Source: Trichomonas vaginalis G3 (Eukaryota; Parabasalia; Trichomonadida; Trichomonadidae). From it: a stretch of 64,000 nt of DNA. Both the position numbers and the translations under genes were made by a program. Numbering within the stretch: position 1 is the first letter of the stretch; each line of letters starts with the position of its first letter. Below, piece by piece: positions 61,823-64,000 of the stretch. The notes beneath the pieces are model-generated. The model was not told the DNA's origin. It did no database searches and saw only the letters and a program-made list of their open reading frames with translations. The stretch covers positions 19,945,411 to 20,009,410 of the forward strand of contig NC_067203.1 in the NCBI RefSeq assembly GCF_026262505.1, read 5' to 3'.

Positions 61823-62708
61823 AATGAAGCATTTAATACATGACGTAGATGAAGACATGAATGAAACTACAGACAAACTTAACTCTTCTCTCATTCTTCC
61901 TTTCAGTAAAGATTGAATTCTGTTCAAATGGTGTTTATTTCTATTGTGGAAAGATGGGTTCAGGTAAGACATTTAACCTCATTCGTCATATACTCATAAC
62001 AGAGCGTTTAGGAAATGACTCATATTATGACCAAATCATTATATCAGCAACTTCAGACTCTATGGACTCAACAGCGAAAACATTTATGTCAAAAGTTCAA
62101 GCCTCTGTCGTTAAAGTTCCAGACAGTGAACTCATTGAATTTCTTCAACGTTACATTCGACGTAAGAGGAAATATTATGCCATCGTTGAATTTATACAGT
62201 CAGGAATGCAAAAGACTTCAGAAGAGATGGAAAGAATTATTGACAAACACCACTTACGTCAATACTCAGGAGTTTACGATATGAAACGACTTACAAACTA
62301 CATTCTGTCAAAACTTTCAAAATACCCCTTCAAAAAGTATCCTTCAAACACTCTGCTCGTTTGCGACGACTTCGCCGGAAAAGGTTTAGTGTCAAAGCCT
62401 GACTCACCATTAGCTAACATCATTACTAAAGTCAGACATTACCACTTAACTGTAGCAATACTTATGCAAACATGGAGTTTTTAGCTTTAAACATAAAACG
62501 TCTCATAACTGACTTCGTTATCTTTCAAGGTTTCTCACGTTATGATATTGAACTCATTTGGAAACAGTCAGGTATAACATTACCTTTTGAAGAAATTTGG
62601 GAAGCATATAAGTCTCTCTTCTCTCCTCGTTCATACCTTGAGATTCATATCATGACTAATACCATTAAAGTCAAAAATATTCCATGGGAACGACCAACAT
62701 TGTTTTAA
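61823..62708 (+). pseudogene. Maverick 2 genome-packaging ATPase, broken
   Basis: FtsK/HerA (A32-like) packaging ATPase: Walker A CGKMGSGKTFNL near 61955, a Walker B-like TLLVCDDFAGKG near 62350, then VRHYHLTVAILMQTW and FVIFQGFSRYDIELIWK, matching the order in Maverick 1 (11380-12203). It supplies DNA packaging in Polinton-type virions. Broken. Confidence 0.8.
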
Positions 62709-63223
62709 AGTTTAACCTTCAATTGACTGATGGTAAACAAATTCCATGCATCTCTGTCGCCATTTCTGTTAATATTTTTGCTGTCATTCATATCATCCAC
62801 TTCCCCATCCGTTAGCTTTTGAGGATATGCGTTAGAATAGCTGTTCTTAAATGAAGGCTTTTCACCTTTGAGAGCATAAACTCTATAACTTTCTGCATAC
62901 TTTATGTTTGAACCTCCTGAGCCATCATTGACATAAATTTTTATAGGCTTCCACCCTTTGTTCATGTTCCTGCTTCTTCCCTTAGCTCTTTTGTTCAGTA
63001 GTTCTACATCTTTATACACAGCTCCTGTCTCAGTGAATTCAACAATATTTTCATTCGTTAGCTTTACATTCAAACCCTTGTCGAGTATATTGTTCATTTC
63101 ATACATATAAAAGGTTTTTATTCTATATGAAATGAGAAGCAAATCCATCTTAGCTGGTGCCGTTAATGTTCCAATTGAACCAACATCAAATGTTGACTCA
63201 CGAACGACAAACAATATTGTCAT
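62705..63223 (-). CDS. Maverick 2 protein of unknown function, 172 residues
   Basis: Starts MTILFVVRESTFDVGSIGTL; beta-type first half, then a basic stretch (LNKRAKGRSRNMNKGWKPIK) and an Asn/Asp-rich end. Convergent with the ATPase (ends overlap by a few bases). Not recognised. Confidence 0.5.
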   Translation of the reverse strand: MTILFVVRESTFDVGSIGTLTAPAKMDLLLISYRIKTFYMYEMNNILDKGLNVKLTNENIVEFTETGAVYKDVELLNKRAKGRSRNMNKGWKPIKIYVNDGSGGSNIKYAESYRVYALKGEKPSFKNSYSNAYPQKLTDGEVDDMNDSKNINRNGDRDAWNLFTISQLKVKL

Positions 63224-63274
63224 AAAGAACTATAGTTCAGAGTGTTTTGAAAGAAAGAACCAGAGCTGAAATCC

Positions 63275-63745
63275 GTGAATTTAAACACAGCTTCAAACGC
63301 TAACGCTACATCAGATGTTAAGTTAGAGTATCCACCACTGGACCAAATTCTTTCAAGAGAAGCCAACGACAACCCTTACACAAATGTTCAAACAAATCCT
63401 TCAGATAACGTAGACCATTACCTTCTTCAGTTATACCAAACAATTTTACTCAAAGACGATAAGAAGCTTTTGACAAATCTTATAAGCAAGAACCAAATAA
63501 TTCTAACAAAGGAGGACCTTGAAAATGTTATATCACGAATAACAGGGAAACAATGTGTCATTGACTATCTCGACCCTGAAATCGAATGCTGTGGTCAAAC
63601 GCCACCATTCATGAAAATAGGTAACATCCGCATCATTGAAATACCAGGAACTACAGGAGTTGAGTTTAAGTATAAATATTCGAACGAGTATACAAAACTT
63701 TCAACAGAATATAAGCTTTGTTTGAAATATGTTTTAGTAAATTAA
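63275..63745 (+). CDS. Maverick 2 Cys-Cys motif protein, 156 residues
   Basis: Starts MNLNTASNANATSDVKLEYP. Helical segment LLQLYQTILLKDDKKLLTNL, then YLDPEIECCGQTPPFMKIGN and a beta-type end with EYKLCLKYVLVN. The same order of helix, CCG and closing strands occurs in Maverick 1 between 13500 and 13868, so this is a conserved Maverick gene of unknown role, probably virion-related. In Maverick 1 it lies downstream of the ATPase, as here. Confidence 0.6.
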   Translation: MNLNTASNANATSDVKLEYPPLDQILSREANDNPYTNVQTNPSDNVDHYLLQLYQTILLKDDKKLLTNLISKNQIILTKEDLENVISRITGKQCVIDYLDPEIECCGQTPPFMKIGNIRIIEIPGTTGVEFKYKYSNEYTKLSTEYKLCLKYVLVN

Positions 63746-64000
63746 AGCAATTTAGTAATCTATCCAAAACTTCTTCAACAGTATCGAACTCATCTTCATA
63801 ATGCAAACCTAATCTTATTGACTTGGTGCAGTTTTCACTAACACAATATAGCGCTTTGCGCTCGGCGCCTTTGACGCCTTTTTCTGTTCTCTTGACTGAC
63901 ATAACTAACTCATTTGTTTCATCAAACAGCAATAACCAAAGTTCATGACCTAATACATAACATTCATACTTTATATTTTTAGCTCTGAGTTCTCTTGTAA
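63666..64000 (-). CDS. Maverick 2 partial gene at the window edge
   Basis: The frame is open from the right edge (RELRAKNIKYECYVLGHELW) through LLFDETNELVMSVKRTEKG and the GC-rich insert (VKGAERKAL) to a Leu-rich end. The 5' end lies outside the window. Its 3' end overlaps the end of the convergent gene at 63275. Function unknown. Confidence 0.45.
   Translation of the reverse strand, partial: TRELRAKNIKYECYVLGHELWLLLFDETNELVMSVKRTEKGVKGAERKALYCVSENCTKSIRLGLHYEDEFDTVEEVLDRLLNCFNLLKHISNKAYILLKVLYTRSNIYT
63851..63878. repeat. GC-rich double mini-hairpin at window end
   Basis: GCGC-TTT-GCGC (63851-63861), two bases, GGCG-cctttga-CGCC (63864-63878), inside an AT-rich reading frame of Maverick 2. 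Confidence 0.75.

Larger units (their letters stand above)
59549..64000. mobile_element. Maverick/Polinton element 2, left part, broken
   Basis: It begins AGTTAGTATCCCTAAGTTGTG, similar to the end of Maverick 1 (AGTAGTATATGTTGAAGGGT...TTGTGT), exactly where mariner sequence stops. The element runs off the right edge of the window. Visible parts: small protein, basic Ala/Gly-rich virion-like protein, two unknown capsid-region proteins, packaging ATPase, Cys-Cys motif protein and others. It differs strongly from Maverick 1, so it is a separate lineage. At least a few breaks are present in this part; age unclear without the other end. Confidence 0.85.

Overview
The window is AT-rich nuclear DNA of a parabasalid protist, most probably Trichomonas vaginalis. 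I base this on the mix of families: ankyrin genes with the local spelling 'LISHGADIN', BspA-like leucine-rich fragments, glycine-rich surface proteins, a DD34D mariner and two Maverick/Polinton elements. Genes are intronless and several have a TCA initiator a few bases before the ATG. No rRNA or tRNA gene and no CRISPR array was seen.

Layout. 1-7954 is repeat-rich: a 37-bp minisatellite fused again and again to one ankyrin segment, a TTAA-type MITE cluster, a 3-kb gene-free insertion holding an array of about 17 long perfect or near-perfect hairpins (3508-4790), an interrupted ankyrin gene and a decayed secreted-protein gene. 7955-29144 is a whole-length but broken Maverick with 162-bp inverted ends and a 6-bp target duplication, sitting inside the 37-bp minisatellite. 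It carries capsid, packaging ATPase, phage-like fibre, primase-helicase, KilA-N, integrase and DNA polymerase B genes. 29145-31200 is more minisatellite, a TA-flanked 1.17-kb transposon and BspA-like fragments.

31422-58796 is mainly host sequence: a 1373-residue helical protein, three glycine-rich proteins, a pseudokinase, ALG5, small ankyrin genes, a 470-residue helical protein, a large acidic ankyrin protein, a MATE transporter reading frame with two in-frame stops, and a bacterial/archaeal-type adenosine-specific kinase. Two copies of a 1.25-kb palindromic transposon (45392-46643 and 56849-58097) lie here, with TGT...ACA ends and 4-bp target duplications. A beta-helix surface gene is cut by a mariner at about 58797, and the mariner is itself cut at 59549 by a second, divergent Maverick that runs off the window end.

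How parts work together: the two Mavericks share packaging ATPase and a Cys-Cys motif protein but otherwise differ strongly. Both carry tiny GC-rich double hairpins inside AT-rich reading frames, so a third, much smaller repeat may be moving through them. The first Maverick has an internal block (about 17225-22165) with replication-type genes bounded by inverted arrays of a 120-bp repeat. Everything here comes from reading the sequence by eye; family names rest on recalled motifs and no search was run.
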